Below, in pieces: positions 8,623 to 17,172 of a stretch of 61,947 nucleotides of DNA. A program made the position numbers and the translations under genes. The DNA is from an uncultured Actinomycetes bacterium. GTDB lineage: Bacteria > Actinomycetota > CADDZG01 > WHSQ01. Location of the stretch: contig CALMBW010000011.1 in assembly GCA_937863385.1 (NCBI GenBank), positions 1 through 61,947 on the forward strand. Reading direction: 5' to 3'. Positions within the stretch are counted from its first letter, which is position 1. Every line of letters starts with the position of its first letter. The notes under the pieces are model-generated. The model was given only the letters and a program-made list of their open reading frames with translations. It had not been told where the DNA came from and ran no database searches.

Positions 8623-9420
8623 ATGGAAGAGAGCAGTAAGGGGAGCGTTTGCCTCGTCGGAGCCGGGCCTGGGGACCCCGGGCTGATCACGGTGAAGGGG
8701 ATGTCTCGTCTTGCCGAGGCCGACGTCGTCGTTTACGACCGTCTGGTCCATCCGGAGCTGCTCGAAGTCGCCAAGCCCGGTGCCGAGCTGATCTTCATCG
8801 GCAAGGCCTATGGCCGCCACGTCCTCGACCAAGCGGAGCTCAATAACCTGCTGGTCTATCTCGCGGTGAGCGGGAAGGATGTGGTTCGTCTGAAGGGAGG
8901 CGACCCCTTCGTTTTCGGCCGGGGTAGCGAGGAGGCTGAGGTGCTCGCCGGACGAGGCATCCCGGTCGAGATCGTGCCGGGGGTCACCTCGGCCGTAGCT
9001 GCGCCGGCTTACGCGGGCATCCCCGTGACCGACCGGCGCTTCACCTCCAGCGTTACTTTCGTGACCGGCCACAAGCACCCGAGCGACCCCGCGAGCACCG
9101 TGGACTGGGCGAGTCTCGCGGCCGTCAACGGGACACTCGTCATCTTCATGGGGTTGAGCAACATCGATGCCATCGCCGCCGTTCTGATCGAGGGCGGACG
9201 GCCCGCAACCACGCCGGCCGCGGTGATCGAGTGGGGAACCTACGAGCGCCAGCGCACCGTGACGTGCTCGCTCGAGGATGTGGGGGCCGAGATCGCTGCC
9301 TCCGGAGTCGCCTCTCCAGCCATCGTCGTGATCGGCGAAGTGGTCCAGGTCCGTGAGCGCCTGCTGCCATTCCTGCGTTCTGTTAACGATTCCCGCCAGA
9401 CGTGTGGCGGGAATCGTTAA
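8623..9420 (+). CDS. cobA: Uroporphyrinogen-III C-methyltransferase
   Basis: The product adds two methyl groups from S-adenosylmethionine to uroporphyrinogen III, giving precorrin-2 for siroheme. The 265-residue protein shows the SUMT hallmarks VGAGPGDPGLITVKG near residue 12, VVRLKGGDPFVFGRG near 88, and PGVTSAVAAPAYAGIP near 119. It is a stand-alone methyltransferase without a CysG-type dehydrogenase, which fits the separate sirC across the divergent promoter. The start is ATG 8623, probably leaderless. Its last 15 codons lie inside a long inverted repeat (9375-9428), which appears to have supplied the C-terminus. Confidence 0.95.
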   Translation: MEESSKGSVCLVGAGPGDPGLITVKGMSRLAEADVVVYDRLVHPELLEVAKPGAELIFIGKAYGRHVLDQAELNNLLVYLAVSGKDVVRLKGGDPFVFGRGSEEAEVLAGRGIPVEIVPGVTSAVAAPAYAGIPVTDRRFTSSVTFVTGHKHPSDPASTVDWASLAAVNGTLVIFMGLSNIDAIAAVLIEGGRPATTPAAVIEWGTYERQRTVTCSLEDVGAEIAASGVASPAIVVIGEVVQVRERLLPFLRSVNDSRQTCGGNR

Positions 9421-9428
9421 CAGAACGC
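9375..9428. repeat. Perfect 24-bp inverted repeat (REP/RAYT-like palindrome)
   Basis: Arms at 9375-9398 and 9405-9428 are exact reverse complements around the six-base loop GACGTG. The cobA stop codon is inside the right arm. The following bases (TGTCCCC) extend the right arm so that its complement reads GGGGACAGCGTTCTGTTAAC. A GGGGACAG start is, to my memory, typical of REP palindromes handled by RAYT transposases. No T-run follows, so it is not an obvious terminator, though it could stop or stabilise transcripts. Confidence 0.75.
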
Positions 9429-9459
9429 TGTCCCCTCTGAGGTCTGGGAGCATTGGGGG

Positions 9460-10239
9460 ATGGGATCCATCGATCAGAACACCTCGATGCTCGATGTCAC
9501 GGGGCAGAAGGTGCGTGTGTACGAAGCCGGCGAGGGACTACCGGTTGTCGTTCTGCATGGCTGGGGCGGCCGGATCGAGTCCATGGCTCCCGTGCTGACC
9601 TGTTTGGAGAGAGATCATCGAGTCATCTCGATGGACCTTCCTGGGTTCGGGGAGTCACCCGTCCCGGCGGACGTGTGGGGCACGCCTGAGTACGCCGGGT
9701 TCGTAAGGGCGACGCTCGCCCATATCGGGATCGAGCGAGCCGACTTCGTGGGCCATTCCTACGGCGCGAAGACCTCGCTGTACCTGGCGGCTACGACCTC
9801 TGTGGTCGACCGGCTCGTTCTTCAGGGGTCCTCGGGTCTGCGCACACCACCGTCGATGTCGGCACGCCTCAAGAGGATGCTGTCGAGGGCGGCTAGAGCC
9901 GTCGGAAAGCTCGGCCCTCCCGGCCGCTCCATCCGGCAAGCTATCTATGACCGCATCGCGTCCCAGGACTACAAAGACGCCGGCGCCTTGCGGCCGATAC
10001 TCGTGAAGGTGGTCAACGAAGATCTCTCGGATCTATGTCCGAAAGTGGCTTCTTCGACCCTGCTCGTGTGGGGGCGGGGAGATACGGCGTCACCGATCAA
10101 ACATGCCGAACGCTTCGAGAAACTGATCCCCGACGCCGGTCTCGTGGTTTTCGAGGGGGCCGGTCACTTCGCCTATCTCGACGATCCGCAACGTTTCTGT
10201 ACGATCGTGTCGCATTTCCTGAAACGAGAGAGTGCTTGA
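9460..10239 (+). CDS. Alpha/beta hydrolase
   Basis: A 259-residue soluble alpha/beta-fold hydrolase. The oxyanion motif HGWGG is near residue 33, the nucleophile elbow GHSYG near 101 gives the catalytic serine, the acid is likely the Asp in WGRGDTASP, and the catalytic His is in EGAGHFAYLDDP. The substrate cannot be read from sequence. Its stop codon overlaps the TTG start of the following Mur-ligase gene (TTGA), so the two are translationally coupled and it may act on a wall-related or activated acyl substrate. Start ATG 9460 lies a few bases downstream of GGGAG. Confidence 0.85.
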   Translation: MGSIDQNTSMLDVTGQKVRVYEAGEGLPVVVLHGWGGRIESMAPVLTCLERDHRVISMDLPGFGESPVPADVWGTPEYAGFVRATLAHIGIERADFVGHSYGAKTSLYLAATTSVVDRLVLQGSSGLRTPPSMSARLKRMLSRAARAVGKLGPPGRSIRQAIYDRIASQDYKDAGALRPILVKVVNEDLSDLCPKVASSTLLVWGRGDTASPIKHAERFEKLIPDAGLVVFEGAGHFAYLDDPQRFCTIVSHFLKRESA

Positions 10240-11774
10240 ACCGGGCAGATCCGTTCTCAGGGTATTCACTCCTGCTCCGCATCCTCATCTATGGGGTGCT
10301 GCCTGCCTTCGGAGCCTGGCAGTTCGTGCGCCTGCGCCGCGCTCTGCATGTCTACCAACTCGAGAGTTACAAACCCCATTGGTTCGCTCGTTGGTGTCAG
10401 GAGGACTTCAAGCGCAGCCTTTTTCTGTCGGGGTATACGGATGCCAAGAAACCGCTGGTGATGACGGGCCGGGCCTGGCGCATGCTCATCGCTGCGACGG
10501 CGCTGTCGATCTTCGGTGTGCTGATCCCAGCGGGGTTCGTGCATATCGGTTTGGGCGGATGGCCGCTCGACGTCATCGCCTTCGGCGGGTTGATGGTTCT
10601 CGCTTTCATCTACTCGTGGCGGCTGTTGCTCGCCGGCGATGTGGTGATGCGACCGGTGCAGTCGGCGATCAACGGTCGTTTCTTGAAGCGTGCCCGCGAA
10701 CGACTCGACGACGTATCCCCGCTGGTCATCGGCGTCACCGGTTCCTTCGGAAAGACGTCGACCAAGCAGGCGATCGCCGGAGTCATCGGCCCTCCCACAG
10801 AGGTGCTTCGCACACCCGGCTCCTTCAACACCACGCTCGGCGTCTCTCGCACCATCAACGAAGAGATGACCAACGCCCATCGGTACTTCGTGGTCGAGAT
10901 GGGGGCTCGTCAGTCGGGTGACATCGCAGAGCTCTGTGAGTTCGTACGGCCCAGGATCGGCGTTCTGACCGCTATCGGCGCAGCGCATCTCGAAACGTTC
11001 GGCTCGATCGAAGGAGTAGCGCGTGCCAAGCGTGAGATCATCGACGGGCTTCCCCCCGATGGGATAGCGGTCCTCAACGTTGACGACGCTGAGGTCCGCA
11101 AGGTTGCGGACTCGCTTAGTGATCGCGCGGTGATCCGTTACGGCATCGAGCCCGACGGCGCCCCGCGGATCACCGTGAAGGACTCGTGGCTCCTGGAGAG
11201 AGGAACCGCGATCACCATCGTCGACAAACTCACGAACGACGAGATCCACGTCAAGACCAAGCTTCTCGGTCGTCACGCGATCGGCCACGTTCTCGCGGCA
11301 GTGTCCGTCGCTATCGCGGCAGGTCGTGATCTGGCCTCTCTGGGAGAAGCGATCTCTAAGTTGGAGCCCGTCGAGCATCGCCTGCAGATCATCGAGGGAG
11401 CGGGAGGTGTCACCGTGATCGACGACGCGTACAACTCCAATCCTCAAGGGGCGGCAGCCGCGCTCGAGGTGCTCGATCAGATGCCCGGCCGCCGAAAGGT
11501 CGTCGTTACCCCCGGCATGGTCGAGCTCGGGACCGAACAAGCGGCGGCCAATGAAGCGTTCGGAAAGCACGCCGCCAGCGTTGCCGATGTCCTTATCGTT
11601 GTTGCCAAGTTGAATCGGGATGCGATCGTGGCCGGTGCTACCGCCGCGGGCGCTGACGAGAAGGTAGTCGTGGTCGATTCGCTTGACGAGGCGACCCAGC
11701 ACCTAAAGACACTGCTCGGCCCGGGTGACGTCGTGCTGTTCGAGAACGACCTCCCCGACCAATACGAGGGCTGA
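10236..11774 (+). CDS. Membrane-anchored MurF-like Mur ligase
   Basis: This 512-residue protein joins a membrane domain to an ATP-dependent Mur ligase. Hydrophobic segments lie at about 10-32, 80-102 and 108-133. The P-loop GVTGSFGKTSTK is at 166-177, followed by NTTLGVSRTI, the conserved AIGAAHLETFGSIEGVARAK region and the C-terminal DDAYNSNPQGAAAAL motif characteristic of MurF. MurF adds D-Ala-D-Ala to the muramoyl tripeptide, which fits ddl being next. Ordinary MurF is cytosolic without membrane helices, so a dedicated or paralogous role is possible. TTG 10236 is chosen because it overlaps the hydrolase stop; longer starts would lie inside the hydrolase. Confidence 0.83.
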   Translation: MNRADPFSGYSLLLRILIYGVLPAFGAWQFVRLRRALHVYQLESYKPHWFARWCQEDFKRSLFLSGYTDAKKPLVMTGRAWRMLIAATALSIFGVLIPAGFVHIGLGGWPLDVIAFGGLMVLAFIYSWRLLLAGDVVMRPVQSAINGRFLKRARERLDDVSPLVIGVTGSFGKTSTKQAIAGVIGPPTEVLRTPGSFNTTLGVSRTINEEMTNAHRYFVVEMGARQSGDIAELCEFVRPRIGVLTAIGAAHLETFGSIEGVARAKREIIDGLPPDGIAVLNVDDAEVRKVADSLSDRAVIRYGIEPDGAPRITVKDSWLLERGTAITIVDKLTNDEIHVKTKLLGRHAIGHVLAAVSVAIAAGRDLASLGEAISKLEPVEHRLQIIEGAGGVTVIDDAYNSNPQGAAAALEVLDQMPGRRKVVVTPGMVELGTEQAAANEAFGKHAASVADVLIVVAKLNRDAIVAGATAAGADEKVVVVDSLDEATQHLKTLLGPGDVVLFENDLPDQYEG

Positions 11775-11791
11775 AGCCCGAGGCCGGCCGC

Positions 11792-11797
11792 TACACT
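11792..11797 (+). promoter_or_regulatory. -10 box of ddl (leaderless)
   Basis: TACACT lies six bases before the ddl ATG at 11804, and no Shine-Dalgarno sequence is present between the murF-like stop and this ATG. The layout predicts transcription starting at or very near the A of the start codon. Confidence 0.5.
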
Positions 11798-11803
11798 CCA
11801 CGC

Positions 11804-13006
11804 ATGGCAAGCCTCAAAGTTGGCGTGATCTTCGGCGGTCGCTCGGTCGAGCACGACGTTTCGGTCGTGACCGCCCATCAAGCGATGGCCGCTCTGGCGC
11901 CCGATCACGAGGTGATCCCGGTTTACGTCACGCGTGAGGGCAAGTGGCTCACCGGCCCGGGCCTCAACGATCTGGCCGTCTATCGCGATAAGCGCTGGGG
12001 CAGCGCGGGAACTCCTTGCTTCATCTCGCCCGAGACCGGCACCGGGGGTCTGACCGTAGAGCCGGCCGCGCAAGGTGGACTGCTCAAACGAACCAGGGAC
12101 GTCCGGTACCTGCCACTCGACGTTGTCATCCCCGCCATCCATGGGACCTTCGGCGAGGACGGGACGTTGCAAGGCTTGTTAGAGCTCGCGGATATCCCGT
12201 ACGCCGGTTGCAATTCTCTAGCTTCGGCGGTGGGGATGGACAAGCCTGCGATGAAAGCGTGCTTCAGAGATGCCGGGATAGCAGTGTTAGACCACATCGT
12301 CTTGCACAGAGACGAGATCTTGAGCGACCTCGGTTCAACGGTAGAGAAGGTTGAAGATGCGATCGGTTACCCAGCGTTCGCCAAACCGTCCCGGCTCGGT
12401 TCCAGCGTGGGCATCGGGAAAGCCAAGGACCGGGCCACGCTGCAAGAGGTGCTGCAAGTGGCGGCTACCTACGACCGGCGCATCCTGGTCGAACCGTCGG
12501 CCGAGGGCTGCATCGAGATCAATTGCTCGGTCTTAGGTGGTTATGGGTTCCAGGCGCGAGCATCGGTGTGCGAGCAACCCGTTGCTTGGGAGGAGTTCCT
12601 TTCCTTCGAGGACAAGTACATGCGCGGTGGAAAGGACGGCGGGACCAAAGACGCGCAGGGCATGGAGGCGCTCGACCGGCGCATCCCGGCCCCCATCTCG
12701 GACGAGCTCACGACCAAGGTTCAAGAGCTGGCGGTCCGGGCGTTCGAGAGCATCGATGGTGCCGGAGTGGCGCGGGTCGATTGTTTCGTGAAGCAGGAAT
12801 CGGGCGAGGTCTGGGTCAACGAGATCAACACGGTGCCCGGCTCGTTCGCCTTCTACCTGTGGGAACACTCGGGTATCGACTTCGGCGGCCTCATGCAGTC
12901 CTTGATTGACATAGCCTTGGCCGGACATCGTCAGAAGCAAGACCTGATGTTCACTTACGAGTCTGGGATGTTGGACAAGGACCGAGGGGGATCCAAGCGT
13001 GGCTGA
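11804..13006 (+). CDS. ddl: D-alanine--D-alanine ligase
   Basis: An ATP-grasp enzyme that joins two D-alanines for the peptidoglycan stem peptide (400 residues). Visible features are [15 protein letters not shown] at the N-terminus, [15 protein letters not shown] near 107, [27 protein letters not shown] in the ATP-binding domain, and the metal-ligand segment [10 protein letters not shown] near the end. It is slightly longer than the usual 310-370 residues because of an insert around residues 60-90. A start-proximal -10 box suggests its own leaderless promoter. Its 3' end overlaps the start of the SigR-like gene by eight bases. Confidence 0.95.
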   Translation: MASLKVGVIFGGRSVEHDVSVVTAHQAMAALAPDHEVIPVYVTREGKWLTGPGLNDLAVYRDKRWGSAGTPCFISPETGTGGLTVEPAAQGGLLKRTRDVRYLPLDVVIPAIHGTFGEDGTLQGLLELADIPYAGCNSLASAVGMDKPAMKACFRDAGIAVLDHIVLHRDEILSDLGSTVEKVEDAIGYPAFAKPSRLGSSVGIGKAKDRATLQEVLQVAATYDRRILVEPSAEGCIEINCSVLGGYGFQARASVCEQPVAWEEFLSFEDKYMRGGKDGGTKDAQGMEALDRRIPAPISDELTTKVQELAVRAFESIDGAGVARVDCFVKQESGEVWVNEINTVPGSFAFYLWEHSGIDFGGLMQSLIDIALAGHRQKQDLMFTYESGMLDKDRGGSKRG

Positions 13007-13619
13007 TGCCGCGAAGGCAGATCTGACGCAGGAAGAGAAAGAGCGATTCCAGACAGACGCGTTGCCGCTTCTGGACTCGCTCTATTCGGGTGCCCTGCGG
13101 ATGACCCGTAACCCTTCCGACGCCGAGGATCTCGTTCAGGAGACGATGTTGCGCGCCTACCGTGCCTTCGATCGCTTCGAGGCAGGAACCAACCTGAAGG
13201 CATGGCTGTTCCGCATCCTGACGAACGCCTACATCAATACCTACCGCAAGAAGCAGCGCGAGCCTCTGAAGGTCTCCCAGGATGAGGTCGAGGACTTCGA
13301 CCTCTATCGCGAGCTCAAGAATCACGACCCAGAGATGAGCGTCACGCCCGAGACGATCGTGCTGGACAATCTCGTCGATTCCGACATCATCGAAGCGATC
13401 GATGACCTGCCCGAGCAGTTCCGTCTTGCGGTCGTCCTTAGCGACGTGGAAGGCTTCTCGTACGCCGAGATGGCCGAGATCATGGACGTCCCGATGGGGA
13501 CGGTCATGTCCCGATTGCATCGGGGAAGAAAAGCGCTCCAGAAGAGGTTGTGGGAGGTAGCGCGAGACAGGGGGATCGTCAAGGGTCCTCATCCAGACCA
13601 AGCAGACGCAAAGAGCTAG
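12999..13619 (+). CDS. sigR: SigR/SigH-like ECF RNA polymerase sigma factor
   Basis: A 206-residue ECF sigma factor with region 2 ([20 protein letters not shown]...[12 protein letters not shown]) and region 4 ([42 protein letters not shown]). It matches the actinobacterial SigR/SigH group, which directs the thiol-oxidative stress response. The next gene encodes the matching zinc anti-sigma factor. It starts at GTG 12999 behind GGGGGA, inside the last codons of ddl. The coupling to cell-wall genes is unusual. Target promoters would be GGAAT-N18-GTT by family knowledge. Confidence 0.93.
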   Translation: MADAAKADLTQEEKERFQTDALPLLDSLYSGALRMTRNPSDAEDLVQETMLRAYRAFDRFEAGTNLKAWLFRILTNAYINTYRKKQREPLKVSQDEVEDFDLYRELKNHDPEMSVTPETIVLDNLVDSDIIEAIDDLPEQFRLAVVLSDVEGFSYAEMAEIMDVPMGTVMSRLHRGRKALQKRLWEVARDRGIVKGPHPDQADAKS

Positions 13620-13664
13620 GGGGAAACTCATGGCTCATCACAGGCCGGGGGGAAGTACGCAGCG

Positions 13665-13898
13665 ATGAAGGAAGGTTGCCGGCGGACGCTCGAAAGGGCA
13701 TATCTCATCCTCGATGGCGAGGAGATCACGTCCGCAGAGCGCGTCACCATCCAAGAGCATCTCGAAGCCTGTGAGCCTTGTTTCGAGCGCTATGGCCTTG
13801 AGGTCGAGGTGAAACGTGTGATCGCCAGATTGCGCGGCTGCACGACCTGTCCCGACGAGCTCAAGGCAAAGATCACAACGCTGCTAGACCAGGCCTAG
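13665..13898 (+). CDS. rsrA: RsrA-like zinc anti-sigma factor
   Basis: A 77-residue anti-sigma factor. The zinc motif Hx3Cx2C is present (HLEACEPC, around residues 33-40), with further cysteines at residue 5 and in GCTTC, as in the redox-sensing RsrA/RshA family. In those proteins, oxidation forms a disulfide, releases zinc and frees SigR. It lies 45 bases after the SigR-like gene in the same direction. Start ATG 13665 has only a distant G-rich stretch upstream. Confidence 0.92.
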   Translation: MKEGCRRTLERAYLILDGEEITSAERVTIQEHLEACEPCFERYGLEVEVKRVIARLRGCTTCPDELKAKITTLLDQA

Positions 13899-13905
13899 GC
13901 CAACC

Positions 13906-13925
13906 AACGACCCATCGCGGTCGTT
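13906..13925. terminator. Hairpin between convergent genes
   Basis: AACGACC (13906-13912) pairs with GGTCGTT (13919-13925) around a six-base loop. It fills the 29-base gap between the rsrA stop and the end of the oppositely oriented carboxyltransferase, so it could act in both directions. There is no long T-run. Confidence 0.45.
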
Positions 13926-13927
13926 CG

Positions 13928-15541
13928 TTAGACCGGTAGTACCCCATGTTTGCGCCACGGGCGCTCGACCGTCTTCGTCGAAGCATTCCCCAGAGCCCGG
14001 CATAGCACCGAACGGGTGTCGGCGGGATCGATGAGATCGTCGATGAATGACCAACCGGCCGCGATGTAAGGCGATATCTGCTCCCGGATCATTCCCACCA
14101 TGTTGTTGCGCATCTCGGCCTGCTGATCCTCCGGCAGTGCTTCGATCTGCTTGCGGAAGATGATGTTCACGGCCCCCTCGGGTCCCATCACCGATATCTC
14201 TGCGGTCGGCCACGCCACGATCATGTCGGGTTCATAGGCTCGCCCATTCATCACGTAGTAACCGGCTCCGTATCCTTTGCGCATGACCACTGTCAGTTTG
14301 GGGACGGTTGCCTCGGCAACCGCGAACAGCATCTTGGCTCCGTGCCGGATGATCCCCTGTTTCTCAACCGCGGACCCCACCAAGAATCCCGGGCAATCCA
14401 TCAGGAACACCAGTGGGATATGGAAGGCATCACATAGCCAGACGAAACGCGCGGCCTTGTCGGCCCCGTTCACGTCCAGTGCGCCACCGAGGAACTTCGG
14501 TTGGTTCGCAACGATGCCGACAGGCCGCCCGCCGAATCGAGCGAATCCTGTGACCACGTTGCGTGCCCAGTCGGGTTTCATAGGGAAAAAGCTTCCTTCG
14601 TCGGTGATCTCCGCGATCACCTTGTGCACGTCGTAGGCCTGACGAGGATTCGCCGGGACGATCTCGTAAAGTTCTTCGCTGCGCCTGTCGATCGGGTCGT
14701 CGACCTCGATGACGGGAGGCTTCTCTAGGTTCGAGGACGGGAAGTAGCTGAGGTAACTGCGGACCGCTTCGATGCACTCGTGATCGTCGGCTACCTCACG
14801 ATCGGCAACACCCGACAGCTTGTTGTGGACCTTGCTTCCTCCCATGTCTTCGGCGGATACGTCTTCACCTACAGCCGCTTTCACAAGGTGCGGGCCCGCC
14901 AGTGCCATGTTCGAAGTGCCTTTGACCATGGGCACGAAGTCGGCCAGCCCCGGGATATAGGCGGTGCCCGCGGCACCCGGCCCCATCATGGCGGCTACCT
15001 GAGGGATCACGCCGCTCATGATCACCTGTTCGCGGAATAGGTCACCCGTTCGGGCGAACATCGATCCGGTTGCCTCTTGGATGCGGGCACCGGCGGAGTC
15101 GATCAGCCACACCAGTGGGATGCGTTCCCGCAGCGCAAGTTCGCGCAGGCGAGTGGCCTTCAGCTCGGTGACCATCCCCATCGATCCGGCCATGACCGTG
15201 AAGTCGTATGCGATGACTGCAACCCGGCGTCCGTCCACGAGCCCGATGCCAGACACCACACCATCCGCGGGAGTAACCTTTCCTTGCATCTGCGGCGATT
15301 GGGATTGGTGATGTGCCAGCAGCCCGAACTCGGTGAACGAGTCCTCGTCGAAGAGAAGGTCGATGCGCTCGCGTGCCGTGAGTTTGTTGGCTGCGTGCTG
15401 GCGTTCGACCCGTTCGGGGCCGCCCATCTGCCGGTACTGGTCCTTCTTGGTGTTGAGAGCTTCGACGGCTTCGCGCATCGTGGGGCCCTCGTACGAGTAA
15501 GTGATGGGCTGCGCGGGGGACTGGCTGGCGTCCTCGGCCAT
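13928..15541 (-). CDS. Acyl-CoA carboxylase carboxyltransferase subunit
   Basis: The beta (carboxyltransferase) subunit of a biotin-dependent acyl-CoA carboxylase, 537 residues, similar in length to propionyl- or methylcrotonyl-CoA carboxylase beta chains. The crotonase-like halves show RIPLVWLIDSAGARIQEA (acyl-CoA side, near 140), GPGAAGTAYIPGL, and GFLVGSAVEKQGIIRHGAKML plus RKGYGAGYYVMNGRAYEPD (carboxybiotin side). The segment FLMDCPGFLVGSAVE resembles methylcrotonyl/geranyl-type subunits, so leucine or odd-chain catabolism is possible. ATG 15541 follows GGAGG. No biotin carboxylase is nearby; a small biotin carrier is at 18078. Confidence 0.9.
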   Translation of the reverse strand: MAEDASQSPAQPITYSYEGPTMREAVEALNTKKDQYRQMGGPERVERQHAANKLTARERIDLLFDEDSFTEFGLLAHHQSQSPQMQGKVTPADGVVSGIGLVDGRRVAVIAYDFTVMAGSMGMVTELKATRLRELALRERIPLVWLIDSAGARIQEATGSMFARTGDLFREQVIMSGVIPQVAAMMGPGAAGTAYIPGLADFVPMVKGTSNMALAGPHLVKAAVGEDVSAEDMGGSKVHNKLSGVADREVADDHECIEAVRSYLSYFPSSNLEKPPVIEVDDPIDRRSEELYEIVPANPRQAYDVHKVIAEITDEGSFFPMKPDWARNVVTGFARFGGRPVGIVANQPKFLGGALDVNGADKAARFVWLCDAFHIPLVFLMDCPGFLVGSAVEKQGIIRHGAKMLFAVAEATVPKLTVVMRKGYGAGYYVMNGRAYEPDMIVAWPTAEISVMGPEGAVNIIFRKQIEALPEDQQAEMRNNMVGMIREQISPYIAAGWSFIDDLIDPADTRSVLCRALGNASTKTVERPWRKHGVLPV

Positions 15542-15647
15542 GGGATACCTCCGTTCGGGGGCCCTTCGCCGGCGCCGTGCACCGATGTCTACCGGGGCCT
15601 CGCTGTCACAAGGCTACAGGCCGGTCACCTCGTGCTCGAACGAAGCT

Positions 15648-16430
15648 TCAGCGACCCTTCCATTCGGGGGGCCGCTTCTGCATGAACGCGGTCACGCCCT
15701 CGACGGTGTCCTCGGAAGAGAGACACACGGTAAGCATCCCCGACAGGTAGGCAAGGGCATCCGAGAAGTCCTCGTCTTCCGCGCGATAGAAAGATCTCTT
15801 GCCGAGAGATGAGATCAAGGGGCTCTTGGAGGCCAGGTTCGATGCAAGCTCGTCAACGGCCTTGTCCAGCTTGCCCGCTGGCACACATGTGTTCACGAAC
15901 CCCCAACGAACACCTTCGTCGGCCGAGATCCGCTTGCCGGTCAGCATCAATTCCAACGCCAACTTGCGGGGGAGGTCTCGCTGGATGACCGCAGTGATCA
16001 TGAATGGCCACAGACCGAGATCGATCTCAGGGGTGCCCATCTGAGCGGTGTCGCTCGCGACCACCAGATCGCAAGCGAGCATCAGCCCGAAGCCGCCTGC
16101 GAGGGCGTGACCGTTGACGCGGGCGATGATAGGCATCCGAGCCCGCCGCATCTTCTCGAAGAGATCACCGATCTCGGATCGCTGCAGGTGCTGCGCGACT
16201 GCACCACCGTCGGTCATGCCTCCGAGGTCGCCTCCGGCACAGAAGGCTCGGTCTCCAGCTCCTGTCAGTACGACCACACGAACCTGATCGTCATGCTCGG
16301 CTCGGTCCAAGCACTGAGCGATGCCGGTAACCACAGCCGGATTGATCGCGTTCCGCTTCTCGGGTCTGTTGATCGTGATGTCGGCTCGATGACCTAGAAC
16401 CGAGAAAGTGACGTCGGTTATCTCGCTCAT
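15648..16430 (-). CDS. Enoyl-CoA hydratase/isomerase family protein
   Basis: A 260-residue crotonase-fold protein expected to act on an acyl-CoA. The oxyanion-hole segments AFCAGGDLGGM and VNGHALAGGFGLMLACDLVVA are present. In the region where the two catalytic glutamates of classical hydratases lie, the sequence reads MGTPEIDLGLWPF, so the exact reaction (hydratase, isomerase or hydrolase) is open. TAAAGT on its strand (complement of 16438-16443) lies seven bases before the ATG with no ribosome binding site, suggesting a leaderless mRNA. The carboxyltransferase lies 106 bases downstream on the same strand. Confidence 0.87.
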   Translation of the reverse strand: MSEITDVTFSVLGHRADITINRPEKRNAINPAVVTGIAQCLDRAEHDDQVRVVVLTGAGDRAFCAGGDLGGMTDGGAVAQHLQRSEIGDLFEKMRRARMPIIARVNGHALAGGFGLMLACDLVVASDTAQMGTPEIDLGLWPFMITAVIQRDLPRKLALELMLTGKRISADEGVRWGFVNTCVPAGKLDKAVDELASNLASKSPLISSLGKRSFYRAEDEDFSDALAYLSGMLTVCLSSEDTVEGVTAFMQKRPPEWKGR

Positions 16431-16475
16431 ACGCCGGACTTTACTGCGGAAGCTCTTTTCACCCGGGTACTTGGC

Positions 16476-17099
16476 TCAGGCATCGGTGCCGAAGAGCCGG
16501 TCTCCGAAGTCGCCTAGTCCCGGCATGATGTAGGCGTTGGAGTTCAACTCGCGATCGATCGACGCCGTGAAGACCGGGACGTCGGGGTGAGCTTGTTCAA
16601 GTGCCTCGACCCCCTCCGGCGCGGAAACGACAGATACCATCCGAACCTCTTTGGCGCCCGACTTCTTGACCGCGGTCAGAGCCGCGTTGGCAGAGCCGCC
16701 GGTTGCCAGCATCGGATCGAGAACGAAGGTCACTGCATCGGCCATCTGGGGCAGCTTGGCGTAATAGGCGGATGGTTTGAATGTCGCCTCGTCGCGTTCC
16801 AACCCGAGGTAGCCAACGCGTACCTCGGGGAAGAGCTCAACGACCGCTTCGAGCATCCCCAAACCTGCCCTAAGGATCGGGACGATCACGATGGGTCCCG
16901 CAAGTATCCGCCCCGTTGCTTCTTCGATCGGCGTCTTGACCGTCTTCTCGACGGTGGGCAGGTCCTTGGTCGCAGCGAGCATCAGTACGGTCGTGAGCCG
17001 TTCTGTCAGATTTCTGAAGAGCGCCGGAGGCGTGGCCTCATCGCGTAGCGCGAGCAAGAGGTGTCCTGCGAGCGGATGATCGACGACGGTGGCGCTCAT
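16476..17099 (-). CDS. upp: Uracil phosphoribosyltransferase
   Basis: The enzyme salvages uracil to UMP using PRPP. This 207-residue protein is the usual length and has IVIVPILRAGLGM near residue 72, the PRPP loop FVLDPMLATGGSA near 125, and the C-terminal uracil-binding YIMPGLGDFGDR segment. TAACCT on its strand (complement of 17106-17111) is six bases before ATG 17099, predicting a leaderless transcript. It diverges from the BKACE gene. Confidence 0.95.
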   Translation of the reverse strand: MSATVVDHPLAGHLLLALRDEATPPALFRNLTERLTTVLMLAATKDLPTVEKTVKTPIEEATGRILAGPIVIVPILRAGLGMLEAVVELFPEVRVGYLGLERDEATFKPSAYYAKLPQMADAVTFVLDPMLATGGSANAALTAVKKSGAKEVRMVSVVSAPEGVEALEQAHPDVPVFTASIDRELNSNAYIMPGLGDFGDRLFGTDA

Positions 17100-17172
17100 G
17101 CGGGCAGGTTATCGCCAGCGAGGATCGGCTGCAGGCGGAAAGCGGGCGAGGTTGGCTGCTAGCCTTTGCGCC
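17100..17172. promoter_or_regulatory. Divergent upp/BKACE promoter region
   Basis: This 73-base gap holds two start-proximal -10 boxes facing away from each other: TAACCT for upp (complement of 17106-17111, six bases from its ATG) and TAGCCT at 17160-17165 for the + strand gene (seven bases from ATG 17173). Neither gene has a Shine-Dalgarno sequence here. Confidence 0.5.

Noticed and set aside
8589-8640. Cobalamin or SAM riboswitch before cobA
   Set aside because: The gap is 34 bases, far too short, and the promoter layout implies no leader.
10266-11702. 478-codon open frame on the - strand
   Set aside because: It lies wholly under the MurF-like gene, whose motifs are conserved. Long antisense frames are expected at this GC content, and its peptide has no family-like features.
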